DNA of 64,000 bases from Eutreptiella sp. 'Long Island Sound 2002' (taxonomy: Eukaryota; Euglenozoa; Euglenophyceae; Eutreptiales; Eutreptiaceae). Shown here piece by piece: positions 53,139-63,755 of this stretch (position 1 is the stretch's first letter; each line of letters begins with the position of its first letter). The stretch lies in assembly GCA_964036045.1 (NCBI GenBank), contig OZ038395.1:5967753-6031752 (forward strand). The letters run 5' to 3'. The position numbers and the translations under genes were made by a program. The notes beneath the pieces were generated by a model, which was given only the letters and a program-made list of their open reading frames with translations, ran no database searches and was not told where the DNA came from.

Positions 53139-53346
53139 CTCGGGCACCCGATTGTCCGTCGTGCAGATCGCCCACCCTTCGGCGCCGAGGGCCTCCAGCT
53201 GCGGCACGGCGCTGGTGCCGTGCCATATGGCGCTGTCCGAGTACCGATGCAGAGACCGCACGCAGAAGCGCGTGGGGGGCAGCAGCACCTCCTGCGCGTC
53301 CGCGCCCGACGGCGAGTAGGCGTGCACCACGCGGGCGGTCAGTGAC
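53139..53346 (-). CDS. ADP-ribosyltransferase-like gene, third visible exon
   Basis: Starts at an acceptor CCCTCCGCAG|G (53347). Translated in the phase left by the previous exon it gives VVHAYSPSG, then AQEVLLPPTRFCV. This matches the segment of arginine-type mono-ADP-ribosyltransferases that carries the E-x-E loop before V-L-x-P-P: the catalytic Glu is present, the first Glu is Ala. The exon then continues with SDSAIWHGTSAVPQLEALGA. The 3' end is uncertain; 53139 (GAG|GTCGTC) is one possible donor. Confidence 0.5.
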
Positions 53347-56300
53347 CTGCGGAGGGCGTGGGGCGCGGCGGGTGTGGGGGTGTTTCAAGCCGCAGTCGCG
53401 CCAGTCGTCAGGCACATCGGCCTGCAGCCCTCCGCCCGCCCCGCTCCCCCCTGCATCCGCCTTCACAACCGGAGATGCATTGGAATGGGGGGAGGTACCC
53501 CCTGTGTGACATTATGTCAGGTTGCTGCCCCCCCCGCCCCCCCCCCCGCCCTCCAGGGCGCCCAGCCTATGCCCAGAAACTGTCCCCCTAACGGAAAATG
53601 CCGGGTTCAATGACATCAACCGCTTTGGCAACCACTCCAACCGCCTGTCTAACCGCCTCTGGGCCGCCTCTGAGGTCCCTTCCTCTCCAACGCACCCTGC
53701 TTACAACCCCCGCCGCAAGCAAAGCACACCCAGCCCACCACAGACAGAGGCCCCACGGGATAAACCACCCATACGCGCCCCCGTCGACCCAACTGGTCCC
53801 AAACAACGGCCACACCTTTGATTATCGGACACAGTTACATTTAGCCCAAGTGCCCTTTCATTTGACCTGCACTTTCATTTGATCTGCACTCGAGGCCCAT
53901 TGCCACCCCCTCCCCGTGTGCGCGCCCCCTTCCCAAGCCCCGTTGCCCGATCAACAAGCCCATATCCCTCCGAATGGGCGGTGCGCTTGCGCGTCCCTCC
54001 CCCGCGCTGCCGCGGGGGCAGAGGGCGCGGATGTCGCGGGGGGGGGGGGGGGGGTGCTCACCGCCAACCGCAGTGGTCGGGGCAACACCGACGTGCGCCG
54101 GCGGTCAGGGCACGGCCGTCTCCGGTCCCCTGGAGCGCCGGGCGGGCGACGACCTGCGGATCTTGAACAGAATCTGAGGGCCGGCGTCGGTCCGCGCACT
54201 CTCTAACGCCACGGCGGGGCTCAGGGTCAACGTCGTGAAGGCCGGCCAGCACACGGTACTGCCCGGGCGGTAGCAGTTCGGAAGGCCTGAGGCGGACGGG
54301 CAGAGGGACGGACGAGGCCCACGGAAATTGCGTCTCAGAGGGGCCCCCTGAGCCTCGGCCTTTGGCTCTGGAGCACTTGGACTGGCGCTGGCTTGCCACT
54401 GACCTGCATCTCAGTTGCAGGCCCCCAAAACACCTTCCTTTTGGTGGACTTAGAGGCAGGTGGAAACCCGAAATGTCTCGGAATTTTCGATAAAAAATTA
54501 ACCTTTGGTCCGTATATGGCCCTTGAGCAAGAGTGTGTCAGACGTAGGCAGTACCCCAGTGGTCTGCGTGCTGGTCCCGCGTTTGAAGGTCACTGGTTCG
54601 AATTGCACTGCTGACATTTATGTTACCTGCCTTGGACCGGTCATCCGGATGGAAGAACTGTCACTGGGCTGTGTCCAGCCCAGACTGTGGGATCTACGGT
54701 GGGCCCGTCCGATGTGAGGCCCTGCAGCCCTGAGGCCGCGCATCGGCGCTGGCCGCCACAAATCGACCGCACGGCACATCCCGTGGCGGCCGCTTGACAC
54801 GACATCCGCTGGTGCCCACGCGCCTCTACACACGCCGTGTCCAGTGGTGTGTAACTGCATTTGTGTGGGTGTGGGCGCAGAAAGGGGGATGCAATACACA
54901 AGCGGGTCCTGATTGCCCCTTGGCCCTGGAGCAACATCAACAGGGCTTTCGGCCCCCTTTTCCAAATATTGTCTCTTCGCCTCGACAACATGCCGACGGT
55001 GTCTGCAATTAGCACGCCGCACCTACTCGTGGTGCACAGTGTCTACAGATTATGCCCAGGTAAACAAACGTGCATGGGTACAGTGCGTACAAACTGTGCA
55101 AAATGTCTGCACACTATGCTTGGTTTCTACACGTACACACAGTGTCTGCAGACCATACTCGGGTAAACGTGCATGTGCACAGTGTCTACAAACCATGCAC
55201 AGTGTGTACATATACACAAAGTGTCTAAACACTATACCATGGCTTCAGTATACGCAGCGTATACGCGTATACAGAGGCTCCCTGTCCAGACATGGTGTTC
55301 GTGTAGCGTATACGTTGACGCGCATACATGAACACACGTATCCGTGGATACGCGTATGCTTGCGTCCATATACATGTCTGGCCAACACATGTCCACTAAC
55401 AACACATGTACCTCCCTTTGCCCCTGCCCCAGTCCCCACGCCCGTCGCTACACCACCGCCACCCCGGCCCGGCCCCCCTCCCTTGCCCCCTCTTCCGGCC
55501 TGAAACTGTGCCCTGACCCAGTGCCCTGAACCCCCCACATGCCCTGAGCGCGCGCGACATACACACAGGCACGGCGGTATCTCCCTCCCACCAGCGCCTT
55601 GGTGGGGTTCGGGGATCGTCAACAGTCTGGGAGGCTGTGAGACCAGACAGCCGGGGTAGGGCCCAGTCGTGCTGGTGAGGGAAGGACACACCGGCCATGG
55701 GAACCCACCTCCAGTGCGAGCCTAGACCCAACCCAACCCAACCCCCTCTTCCGGCTCCCAGTCCAGCCTCCTCGCCCCACCGCAAGGACGCCCCCCCCAC
55801 TGCCCTTTCCGCTAACCCCCTCCCAGTCATCCTGCTCCTGTCGCCGCGCCCATCGCTGGACGTCGTTTACCCGTGCACTTGGGCATGTCTCTGGAGCGAT
55901 CAAAGCGAGCGAAGAAGCCGCATAGGAGAAGGTACATAAGCACGAATACACATATACGTATACGCGCGTATATGAGTATATGAACACGCGACCTTTATGC
56001 GACGCATACGACGCATACGCGACGTTTTCGACAAATCTGCGACGTTATAGCGTATGCACGCATGTAGGTACAGCCCTTGTGTTGTCAGTGTGCATGTGTT
56101 GTCAGCGGACATGTGGTGTCCGTATACATTTCGGTGTGGCCCTATGGCATGTTGCGCAGATACCCGGTGAGCCACGCAGAAATGCAGCCATGGCCCGGCC
56201 GCCACCGCTGCTGCTGCCCTGCGGCGAGGCAGGGCTGCTGGGCTGCGGCACTGCGACGCAGCGGAACAGGAGCTGGCCCCTGGACACCGGCAGACACTGC

Positions 56301-56422
56301 AGGGCCGCCAGGGCGTTGCTGACGAGGGACCGATCGGCGACGTCCACAGACTCGTGGATCACGGCGGAGCAGAGGTGGTCGAAGACGAGCGGGTTCTGCA
56401 CCGCGAAGAGCGTGAACAGGAC
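53139..56422 (-). CDS. Intron-containing mono-ADP-ribosyltransferase-like gene (partial model)
   Basis: Three exons (56422-56164, 54286-54154, 53346 to about 53139) join with matching phases (1+2, then 2+1). Introns are 54287-56163 (GTATCT...CTCAG) and 53347-54153 (GTCGTC...CCGCAG). All three acceptors have a pyrimidine tract and read AG|G. The assembled domain has, in family order, a helix-rich start and an R-containing strand (LLFRCVAV), an S-T-S-like T-T-L-T, the I-L-F-K-I strand, and A-Q-E before V-L-L-P-P. Such enzymes transfer ADP-ribose from NAD to proteins. N-terminal exons and the end are not defined. This is the best host-gene candidate in the window; the family call is by motif only. 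Confidence 0.5.
54154..54286 (-). CDS. ADP-ribosyltransferase-like gene, second visible exon
   Basis: 133 bp between TCCGCCTCAG|G and CCGCAG|GTCGTC. It encodes YRPGSTVCWPAFTTLT, then a helix, then GPQILFKI: the pattern G-x-x-V-x-W-x-x-F-x-(S/T)-x-T followed by the I-L-F-x-I strand. The other forward frame is also open here, so the choice rests on phase agreement with both neighbours and on motif order. Confidence 0.5.
54535..54615 (+). repeat. tRNA-like sequence (degenerate)
   Basis: GGCAGTA and CACTGCT pair as an acceptor stem, CCAG...CTGG forms a D-stem, and GGTTCGAATTG is a B-box. The T-stem is broken. It lies inside a predicted intron of the ADP-ribosyltransferase-like gene. Confidence 0.4.
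55225..56075. repeat. TATACGCGTATAC / CGACGCATA-rich intronic sequence
   Basis: Short palindromic GTATACGCGTATAC motifs at about 55250-55340 and 55955-55975, then CGACGCATACGACG repeats near 55998-56030. Within the inferred 1.9-kb intron. Confidence 0.6.
56164..56422 (-). CDS. ADP-ribosyltransferase-like gene, first visible exon
   Basis: 259 bp from acceptor CCGTTCCACAG|G to donor CCGG|GTATCT. It encodes FTLFAVQNPLVFDHLCSAVI, then NALAALQCLPVSRGQLLFRC. This resembles the region ahead of the catalytic Arg in this family (paired helices, A-L-x-x-L-P, G-x-L-x-R). Ends in phase 1. Confidence 0.5.
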
Positions 56423-56829
56423 CTGTGGAACGGAGAGGGGCCACGAGGCGCCAACGGCCAGAGACCCCACGTATTGAGCGCCATGGGGCCTGTTCAGGGG
56501 TGTTCGGGGGTGCACAAGGGCGTAGGGGTGGCACGGGTCGGTCGGTCGGTCGTTCGTCCGCATACGTATCGGAGGCCCGCTGGCCTCCCGTTTACGGTGC
56601 GTCTGGCCACCTACCCACATCATACACCGTTCACGCACATTTCTGAAAAAGGAACTATGACAATTTCGAAATACCTGTTTTTGAAACCTGAAACAAACAC
56701 TTGAAGATGCAAAAAAAAAAAAAGAACGAAAAAAACGAACGATTAAAAAAAACAGACCAGAAACTAGAAACAAAAGGAAAATATCAATCAAACAAAAACC
56801 GAAAATCGAAAATGAAAAATCACTGCCTG

Positions 56830-57110
56830 CTGTTCCACCACTTCCCCCTCGGCCTTCTGGAAGGGCCCCCACTACGTTGCGGCGGCCTCCAGCTGCCCTC
56901 TCCGTTGCACCTCAGCCCCCAGCCCCACAGGCATGCAAAGCCGCACGGCGCAATGCTTCCATCTGGTCGTCTCTGCCCATGTAATCTCTGGTTCCATGCG
57001 TTGCCCGCTCCCTTGACCACGTACCACCCATCGGCATGCGCAGCAGCCACCTCGGCTGGGGCACCACCTGCCCTGCCTTGGCCGCCGGACAGGGTGAGGG
57101 TTTCAGGAGA
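56830..57110 (-). CDS. Candidate upstream exon
   Basis: The minus strand encodes AEVAAAHADGWYVVKGAG, then W, N-Q-R-L-H-G and FACLWGWGLRCNGEGSW, looking like one small beta-rich repeat. It could belong to the gene downstream. Splice sites are not clear, and another frame is also open. Confidence 0.25.
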
Positions 57111-57354
57111 CTTCACACCCCAGCCCTGAGCCACCCTCGCGTTCGTATCAGGCCTCTCTCCATCTACCCGCATTTTCTCGTTCTCCGCCCATTTTGATGT
57201 TCATGGCCTCGAACCGGACCAACGGCAACCTCAGCATTCTGCAGGAAAAGGCGAGGGGGAGTGGTACTTCTCCTGCGCCTTTCCCATTTCTCCCCAACTC
57301 TGCACCCAATGGTAGGCTGCGTCGGTCGCCAGCCCCAAAACAGCTTGTGTGCAG

Positions 57355-57500
57355 GGCAATGGGGGGGGGGGGGACTCCTCGGGTCTGGACGCCAACTACC
57401 CCCCGCACAAACCATTGGCTGGAGGCCCCCTTTGGATGGGGGGGGGGGGGGGGCAGGGACTTGCTTGAGCGGGGGGGAGGGGGGGAGGGGGTCCAAGGGG
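57355..57500 (+). repeat. Poly-G tracts
   Basis: G runs at 57361-57373 and 57438-57451 and a G-rich block to 57500, immediately outside the Penelope-like element. Potential G-quadruplexes. Confidence 0.9.
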
Positions 57501-57509
57501 AAGCCCCCC

Positions 57510-57785
57510 TTGAAGGAACTCTTGGCTATGTCGCGTGTGCACTGGCGGCAGACAGCACAAAGCGCAGAAAGAAAATGGGCTCGTCAGTGGCCTATAAGAC
57601 CATAGGTACCTTTCTGTCACAGAACATGGGACACGAAGATGCCTGTGGGCGGGCCACAGAGATGCAAAGCAGTGGGTGTGCAGCGGTACGCCAGTGGCCG
57701 ACGCTAAGCTTTACCCACTGGACCTGTAAATTTGACCTAAATTCTGAGTTCATAAGATAGGAAAAGGAGATGGGCCCTCCCCCCG
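57510..57785 (-). repeat. 3' region of Penelope-like element, main copy
   Basis: About 275 bp repeated in the same orientation at 62760-63035 with high identity; it ends in a C run in both copies. Probably the element's 3' UTR. Confidence 0.8.
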
Positions 57786-58469
57786 GGGGCATAGCCCCAC
57801 TGGAATTCGTGTCGAGGGGTTTAAAAGCGGCGTTAGCGCTAATAGAATAGGAAAATTGTGGCACCAGTTGGCACAGTGCGCGTGTCCTGCATGTCCTGCA
57901 TGTGGCATGTGCCATGATGCGTATGCACTGTCGGACCATATAGCGTGGCTTTGGAGCCAGCGATGCAGGTGGAAAAAGATTGTCTCCCGGGTGGAAGGCA
58001 ATTTTTAAGTAACATGTTCGCACCATATATGTGTCTGGTCCACGTCCCATGGCGTGCGAGCGACAATGCAAGGCACTGCGGAGTGCAACGCGCGTGTGGG
58101 TCGGGAATATCCAGAAAGTACTGCAGCTTGTGCCCGAAACGTGATGCTTAGTAAGCATGATGCCCATGTATGCAAGAAGGGATGTACATTTAAAACCGCA
58201 CTGACCAACATATTGGAGACGTGTTTGTGGGCCTGTGCTGGTGGTGACGGAATGGTCACCGTGTACTTCAGCCGCCAAGTGGCTGTTAGACCCGAAGGTT
58301 GGGCATAAACTAGGGGGGGACAGTTGTTCCCCAGGTGTACAGTGAAACCCATGGCAGTCAGAGAGGGGAACGTGCATGTGCGCTGACATACCCGCTGATC
58401 CTCTGTCATGCAGTCACATAGAACCGGTAAGTTCCATACCTCAGACAGAATGTCACACACGGATTGCAT
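57786..58469 (-). pseudogene. Penelope-like element RT, C-terminal (thumb) part
   Basis: The frame continues from the RT active-site segment as EMQSVCDILSEVWNLPVLCD (near 58440), then degenerates into weakly coding sequence with no recognisable domain. At 58490-58525 the same frame reads A-Q-L-R-D-N-I-L-V-G, which I take as motif C (Y-x-D-D equivalent), followed at once by a TAG. Confidence 0.5.
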
Positions 58470-59110
58470 TTCATGTGTCGGGGATGGTCCCTAGGCCCCG
58501 ACCAAGATGTTGTCTCTTAATTGTGCGAAGGACACCGTGTTGCCTCGTGGTGTGGTCCACAGTGGGTGTCCTCGTGGAGAGAAATATAGCTGGCCTTTTT
58601 TTTGCATTAAATCTGTGTGTTTCTGGCGCACCATATGGAACGCACATTTGCATTCTGGGCGCTAAACAGGCCGCCCATTGGGATTGCGCCTGTCCGCGAC
58701 CATACCTGCCCTGAGGCCTGGGTGTAACTTTCTGCCAAAAGTGAAAAGTACACCAGGCTTTCGAGGTCTTGGTGCAGGAGGTGTGTGAATCTGCTGGATA
58801 TTCCCAAACCTGCCCTCTCTAGTGCCTTATTGTCGCGGTGGATGCTCCATACCAACTCTTGTGTGTTCCATCGACGTTTCTTAGCAAGCCATTTGACCGA
58901 TTCAGCCAGGTCAGGCATTACTGATTGGGGCGTAATGTTGTTAAATTGACCCGAGCAGTCGCATTCGCCTACTACAGTGCAACCCCATTTAGGGAGGCCG
59001 TGAATCCAGGGTTGGAGGTCGTCAATGCACAGGACCAAAAAGGATGCAGTGATCTCCTGAACGAGCAGTTTTAGCAGTAAGGTGAAAGCGCGTGCTGCCG
59101 TGCAAAACAA
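58470..59110 (-). pseudogene. Penelope-like element RT palm
   Basis: Motif A reads GECDCSGQFNNI (near 58965) with the catalytic Asp before C-S-G. A helical stretch follows, then motif B AIPMGGLFSAQNANV (near 58670) in the position of the usual G-x-P-x-G-S. A frameshift follows near 58610, then motif C at 58490-58525. It would copy element RNA from a nicked target. Confidence 0.65.
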
Positions 59111-59856
59111 AAGCGTTGTATTTGCGGCTCAACAACGCCTGTGATCGGCCGCCACAAGATACATTGCTTGATTAGTGACTTTGCCTTACCCAGCAAGTGC
59201 AGCAGTGGTAGGGTGCGGGAGGAGTTCACGGGCCACTTGTTCTGTTGTATGATGTGACGCAGGGCCTGCATGATGCTTGGGCTGGTGTGTATTGCCTGGG
59301 ACTTATAACCTTCGCCTTCCAAAAAGCGGTGGGTTTCATCCCATACCCATTGCCGGCAGAATTCCAAAGAGCTTTTGTCGGCAACTCGGATGTAGGCTAT
59401 TGTGCTTAGTTGCTCTGCCACGTTTTGTACGTGTTGTCGGAGGGTGGGGAGGTGGTCCCAGTCTGACTCTGGAAGTGCTTTTGACTTTGATTTAGAAAAA
59501 CGGTCTTGGACTTTGAGTGTCGCAGCCAGTTGCCTAAGACTTTGGATGGCTTGTTGGTGGGAGCGTGAACCAGAGCATGGTAGGGGGTCTGTGGCTCTGA
59601 TGATTGGTTTCCCGTGTGTGATTGTGAGGGGGAGGAGGGCGTAATGTCCCTGTACGAGGGAGACAGGACCACCTTGTTGCGAGATGTTGAGATGTGCTTG
59701 AGTGTAGGCGCACGTTGGGCGAGTGTGTGCTTTTGCGTGTTGGTTCGCGTGTCGTTCAAAGGCTCGGCGGGTATTCAATGCGGCGGAAGGCACTACACGT
59801 ATGTGTGCTTGTGCTGTTTTTCGTTCCCAAGACGTCAAGCTGGTAGCTCGCACCAT
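59071..59856 (-). pseudogene. Penelope-like element RT fingers and endonuclease-RT linker
   Basis: 261 codons: a His/Arg-rich linker, then helices (LRQHVQNVAEQLSTIAYIRV) and L-L-G-K-A-K-S-L...W-R-P-I-T-G (near 59140-59180), matching RT motif 2 with its invariant Arg. It joins the palm through a frameshift near 59090. Confidence 0.6.
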
Positions 59857-60002
59857 TGTGCTGATGAGTTGTAAGCGCTGCGGGGGGGAGGAGGGGGGGT
59901 GATGTATGGTATTGTTACATTGACGGGGCGGCAGAATGGAATATTAAGTTGTCATGTGATGCATTGTACGCCCCGATTCAGAATTGCTGCTCTGCCGTAG
60001 TC

Positions 60003-60524
60003 TCAGTTTACACGGGCTATGTGTGCTTGTCGTAGTGTGGTCCGTAACTGTTTTGTGTGCTGTGATCCTGGTGCTGTGGTTCGCGTGGATGGTAGTGCCG
60101 GTGTTGTGTCATTCAGACACCATTTCGGGACTGTGTGCCACCAAGATCGTTCTCTGTAGCACCCCAGTTCTTCCGAGTCGACGACTTCAACAAGCACCAG
60201 GGTCTAGTGTAGTTCTGTGGTTTGGTTCAGCATATCATGAAATGTTGCATCCTCTGTGCCACCCCGTGCCGCGGTGACGTGTTTACGTAATCGCTGTGTA
60301 GTTGCTAGTGTTGTCTTGCCCACGTAGCATACCATCAAGAATGTGTGCACTGCAATGTATATTAGTATTGTGGGGGCGTACACTGATGTGTGCCAGGTGT
60401 GTGTTCGTGAGGTGGCGCGGAGCATGCGTATTATGGGATGTGTCTCGTAGAGCAGGTACGCGACTCGTGCTTGAAGCAATTTTGCCCAACGTCCGAGATC
60501 TTTGGCGTCGAGTGCTTCCTGCAT
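60003..60524 (-). pseudogene. GIY-YIG endonuclease domain
   Basis: The minus strand encodes ILIYIAVHTFLMVCYVGKTT then QRLRKH (60285-60380): Y-V-G is the YIG half, with the conserved Arg in Q-R-L-R. After a stop near 60204 and a frame change comes CYRERSWWHTVPKWCLND (60100-60165), with the Glu and final Asn of the family. It would nick target DNA to prime reverse transcription. The domain is repeated almost exactly at 63345-63740. Confidence 0.65.
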
Positions 60525-61450
60525 TCCTCTGGTATATGTTTTGTACAGCTTGTCTGTGTGGGGGTGTGCGTGCCAAATTGTGGACTTCCCATGGTGATGG
60601 TGGAGAAAGAGGCAGTGTATGTGTAGGCGCTAGGTGTTTGTGATGCTCTAGACTGTCTTTGGTGAGGCATAGAGGTACCACAAGATGGACTTGAAGCGAG
60701 CATAGGCGATTGGCGGTGGGGGGTGGTGGGGGGGGAGGGCTGTGTCTCGGAACACCCAGCTGCGTGACGTGATATGGCTGTGATATGCTGGTGACGTGTC
60801 CGGGGCACTGAGTCCTATGTGTGATGTGTGTGAAATTGTGTCGTTCCATTGTGACTGGCGCTGTGATGTATGGTAAGGTTCTCTTGCCAGTGCCGAAACG
60901 TCCGTCCAAATGTTGACAGCCTGGAGGGCGGTGCATAGGAAGCGCAACACGTGTGTAGGCGGGGCAACTGTGCTTGATTGTGGTGCATATGCTATGACCT
61001 GTTGGTACAGCGGTGGCTGGTGCTGATGGTGGTATGCTGTGATGCGTTGCAGGCTGGGTGCGTGTGTGAGTAAGGGGAGCACGGGGTGTGTGTGTTGTGC
61101 TGTGAACGCAAACTGTTTTATTTGGGCGGGGTGCATGTGGTACTCACATTCCAAGTAAGAACTTGTGCCTATTGGGAGCTCAAGGGGGGCGTAATCCAAT
61201 TGAGGCCTGAAAGGATGGTGCTGTGTGCACTGGCAGATGTGTTCGGCCAACGCCAGTCGCTGGCGGATGCCCATCATATCGTGCAGGACGTCGACTAATG
61301 ACGGCTCTTCCGATGGTTGTTTAAAAACGTAGAAGACGAAGCGTGGGAGGATTTTGGAGCGTGTGCTGAGAATATTAGAGGCGGGACACAGGCTCCTCTG
61401 AGCAGTGTTCGGAGACCAGAATGTAGAGCTCGTTTTGTGGTATTTGTAGT
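60525..61450 (-). pseudogene. Penelope-like element, region upstream of endonuclease
   Basis: A 324-codon frame (61622-60648) contains SSTFWSPN, RSKILPRFVFYVFKQPSEEP, LVDVLHDMMGIRQRLALAEH and LPIGTSSYLECEYHMHPAQI. It reads as a real folded protein, then shifts frame. I do not recognise a domain. Confidence 0.4.
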
Positions 61451-61929
61451 TCACAGTGAGTCCAGCGTGACTTGCATTTCCTCGGTAGCGTGGGTAGAGA
61501 ACCATTGCTGTAGCCGTGTCATATTGCTGGCGGACCACTCCATGAGAAGTGCGTCCAGCAGTTCTGTGTGCCAGGTCGTATCGGAACGTTCTTGAGCAAG
61601 GGGCTCTGGGTCGACCCACCATTTCCGGGACGTGCTACCACTCGACGGACGTTTCTTGGCTGGTGTAGTAGGCGGGTCGCTGCGGTCTGCTCCTGACCGT
61701 TTTCCTCTGGTTCGTGCTGGTGGCATATGTTTGTCTCTATCTTCGTCGTCGTATGGACATGGCAGCCCTGGACTCGACTCCACATTAAATACATCCTCTG
61801 TTTTCTTGGTGTGTGCGGCGTCCCGATCTCGTTGCAACGGTTCATCAAAGTGATGTTTGACTGGTGACCACTCATCATCAAGGAATGTTTAGAACCTGCG
61901 GCAATGTGGCTGCCATTCCCGATCCACAA
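61451..61929 (-). pseudogene. Penelope-like element ORF, basic/disordered part
   Basis: A Lys/Arg/Ser/Pro-rich segment, then a helical part (TTWHTELLDALLMEWSASNM, near 61530) to a stop at 61451. Overlapping frames indicate a frameshift near 61700. Confidence 0.35.
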
Positions 61930-62378
61930 ATGTTTTGAAATGAGGTGCCCAGCGCCTTAGTCTTCTCTAGTTGTGGTTCCGCAGTGTCCTTGAATGCCAT
62001 CAGCGTACAGACTTTGAGGTCGAGTCTGGCTAGATCCAATCTGCAGTCGTTGATGATCTTGTGTGATGCTTGTAGTGCCTTGAAGTCCTACTTTAGTTGT
62101 TTGATGGCCGTTTCGTGGCACTCGTGGTCCGCTGAGGTGGCTGAGATTTTGGATTCATGTTCATGCTGGACCAATGGTACTCTGTGCAGACATTCCGACT
62201 TTTCGTGTCCAAAGATTCAGCAACGGAGACAGCCACGTCGTGTGCCATCATTTGGGGGGAAATTGGCTGTCGGGTCCGTTGTGTGGCATTTTGTTGTGGC
62301 ATGGTCGCTATTCCCGCAGCGCAAGCACCAGAGATGGTCAGTGGACGCCGTTGCAGCTGGCGTTTTCACAATAGTCTC
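61930..62378. other. Penelope-like element spacer
   Basis: Weakly coding on the minus strand (a short frame at 62093-62302). No domain recognised. Confidence 0.35.
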
Positions 62379-62639
62379 TTAGTCTGGGCATGCTCGCATC
62401 CAATGTTCCGTGGACCCACATATGAGACGCACGCCTTGTTGTTTCCGATCTTGTTGTCGTTTGCATTCGTCAGACCAGTGGAGCTCACCACACGCCCAGC
62501 ACGGGTTCGGTGGAGGTCCTCTTCGTCGCGGCTTGTCGCTTGTCCCGTCGGCATCCTTGCGAGCAGGGCACTCATATGCCCGGTGGCCACCACAATGACA
62601 GTGAGAGCATATGATGGGTTCGGAGAATTTTGGAGCCAT
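62379..62639 (-). CDS. Zinc-knuckle protein (gag/ORF1-like)
   Basis: 86 codons with a clear knuckle C-S-H-C-x4-H-x4-C (near 62600), a second Cys/His group CWACGELHWSDEC (62460-62500), and a third partial one (CGSTEHWMRAC) at the end. A basic linker lies between. Such knuckles bind RNA in Gag or ORF1 proteins. Position and strand suggest it belongs to the Penelope-like element, where zinc knuckles are not typical. It could also be a remnant of another element. Confidence 0.6.
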   Translation of the reverse strand: MAPKFSEPIICSHCHCGGHRAYECPARKDADGTSDKPRRRGPPPNPCWACGELHWSDECKRQQDRKQQGVRLICGSTEHWMRACPD

Positions 62640-62759
62640 GCTGATAATATCGGTTGTGGGGTGGGCTTGGAAAAGGAAGAGAAGAACTCAGATGGGTCGA
62701 TAGTACAAGTCAGCCAAACGGACGGTCCTCTGAGGACAAAGGCCAATGCCTTGAATTCC

Positions 62760-63035
62760 CTGAAGGAACTCTGGGCTATGTCACGTGTGCAGTGGCGGCA
62801 GACAGCACAAAGCGCAGAAAGAAAATGGGCTTGTCAGTGGCCTATAAGACCATAGGTACCTTTCTGTCACATGGGACACGAAGATGCCTGTGGGTGGGCC
62901 ACAGAGATGCAAAGAGATGCAAAGCAGTGGGTGTGCAGCGGTAAGCCAGTGGCCGACGCTAAGCTTTACCCACTGGACCTATAAATTCGACCTAGATTCT
63001 GAGTTCATAAAATAGGAAAAAGAGATGCCCCCCCC
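62760..63035 (-). repeat. 3' region of Penelope-like element, second copy
   Basis: Matches 57510-57785. Ends at a C run of about 20 (63026-63047), where the rest of the element is missing. Confidence 0.85.
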
Positions 63036-63135
63036 CCCCCCCCCCCCTACCAGAACATACCCAATCTACAGGGAACAGAAAAATTATTGGAGAATGAACA
63101 ACTCATCACATGGAAATGTCATGTTGTCGGCCGCT
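63036..63135. other. Deletion junction with C run
   Basis: The RT region (about 2 kb in the main copy) is replaced by a C run and about 85 nt of unrelated sequence. Confidence 0.6.
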
Positions 63136-63755
63136 ACACGTATGTGTGCTTGTGCTGTTTTTCGTTCCCAAGATGTCAAGCTGGTAGCTCGCACCATTGT
63201 GCTGATGAGTTGTGAGCGCTGCGGGGGGGGGGGGGGGGGGTTGATGTATGGTATTGTTACATTGACGGGGCGGCAGAATGGAATATTAAGTTGTGATGTG
63301 ATGCGTTGTACGCCCCGATTCAGAATTGCTGCTCTGCCGTAGTCTCAGTTTACACGGGCTATGTGTGCTTGTCGTAGTGTGGTCTGTAACTGTTTTGTGT
63401 GTTGTGATCCTGGTGCTGTGGTTCGCGTGGATGGTAGTGCCGGTGTTGTGTCATTCAGACACCATTTCGGGACTGTGTGCCACCAAGATCGTTCTCTGTA
63501 GCACCCCAGTTCTTCCGAGTCGACGACTTCAACAAGCACCAGGGGCTAGTGTAGTTCTGTGGTTTGGTTCAGCATATCATGAAATGTTGCATCCTCTGTG
63601 CCACCCCGTGCCGCGGTGACGTGTTTACGTAATCGCTGTGTAGTTGCTAGTGTTGTCTTGCCCACGTAGCATACCATCAAGAATGTGTGCACTGCAACGT
63701 ATATTAGTATTGTGGGGGCGTACACTGATGTGTGCCAGGTGTGTGTTCGTGACCC
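63136..63755 (-). pseudogene. GIY-YIG endonuclease region, second copy
   Basis: About 98% identical to 59795-60412, including the Y-V-G-K-T and E-R-S-W-W segments and the same broken frame. Identity ends at GTGTTCGTGA (63752); beyond is unrelated sequence. Confidence 0.85.

Larger units (their letters stand above)
57510..62750 (-). mobile_element. Penelope-like element with N-terminal GIY-YIG endonuclease
   Basis: Minus-strand order: zinc-knuckle protein (62640-61450), GIY-YIG endonuclease (60524-60003), RT (59856-58005), 3' region. Endonuclease before RT is the permuted order described for the Naiad/Chlamys Penelope-like clade rather than classical Penelope elements. A second, internally deleted copy (62760-63755) lies directly upstream in the same direction, a common Penelope-like arrangement. 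Several frameshifts and stops make the copy inactive. The element may be dinoflagellate-type. Confidence 0.65.
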
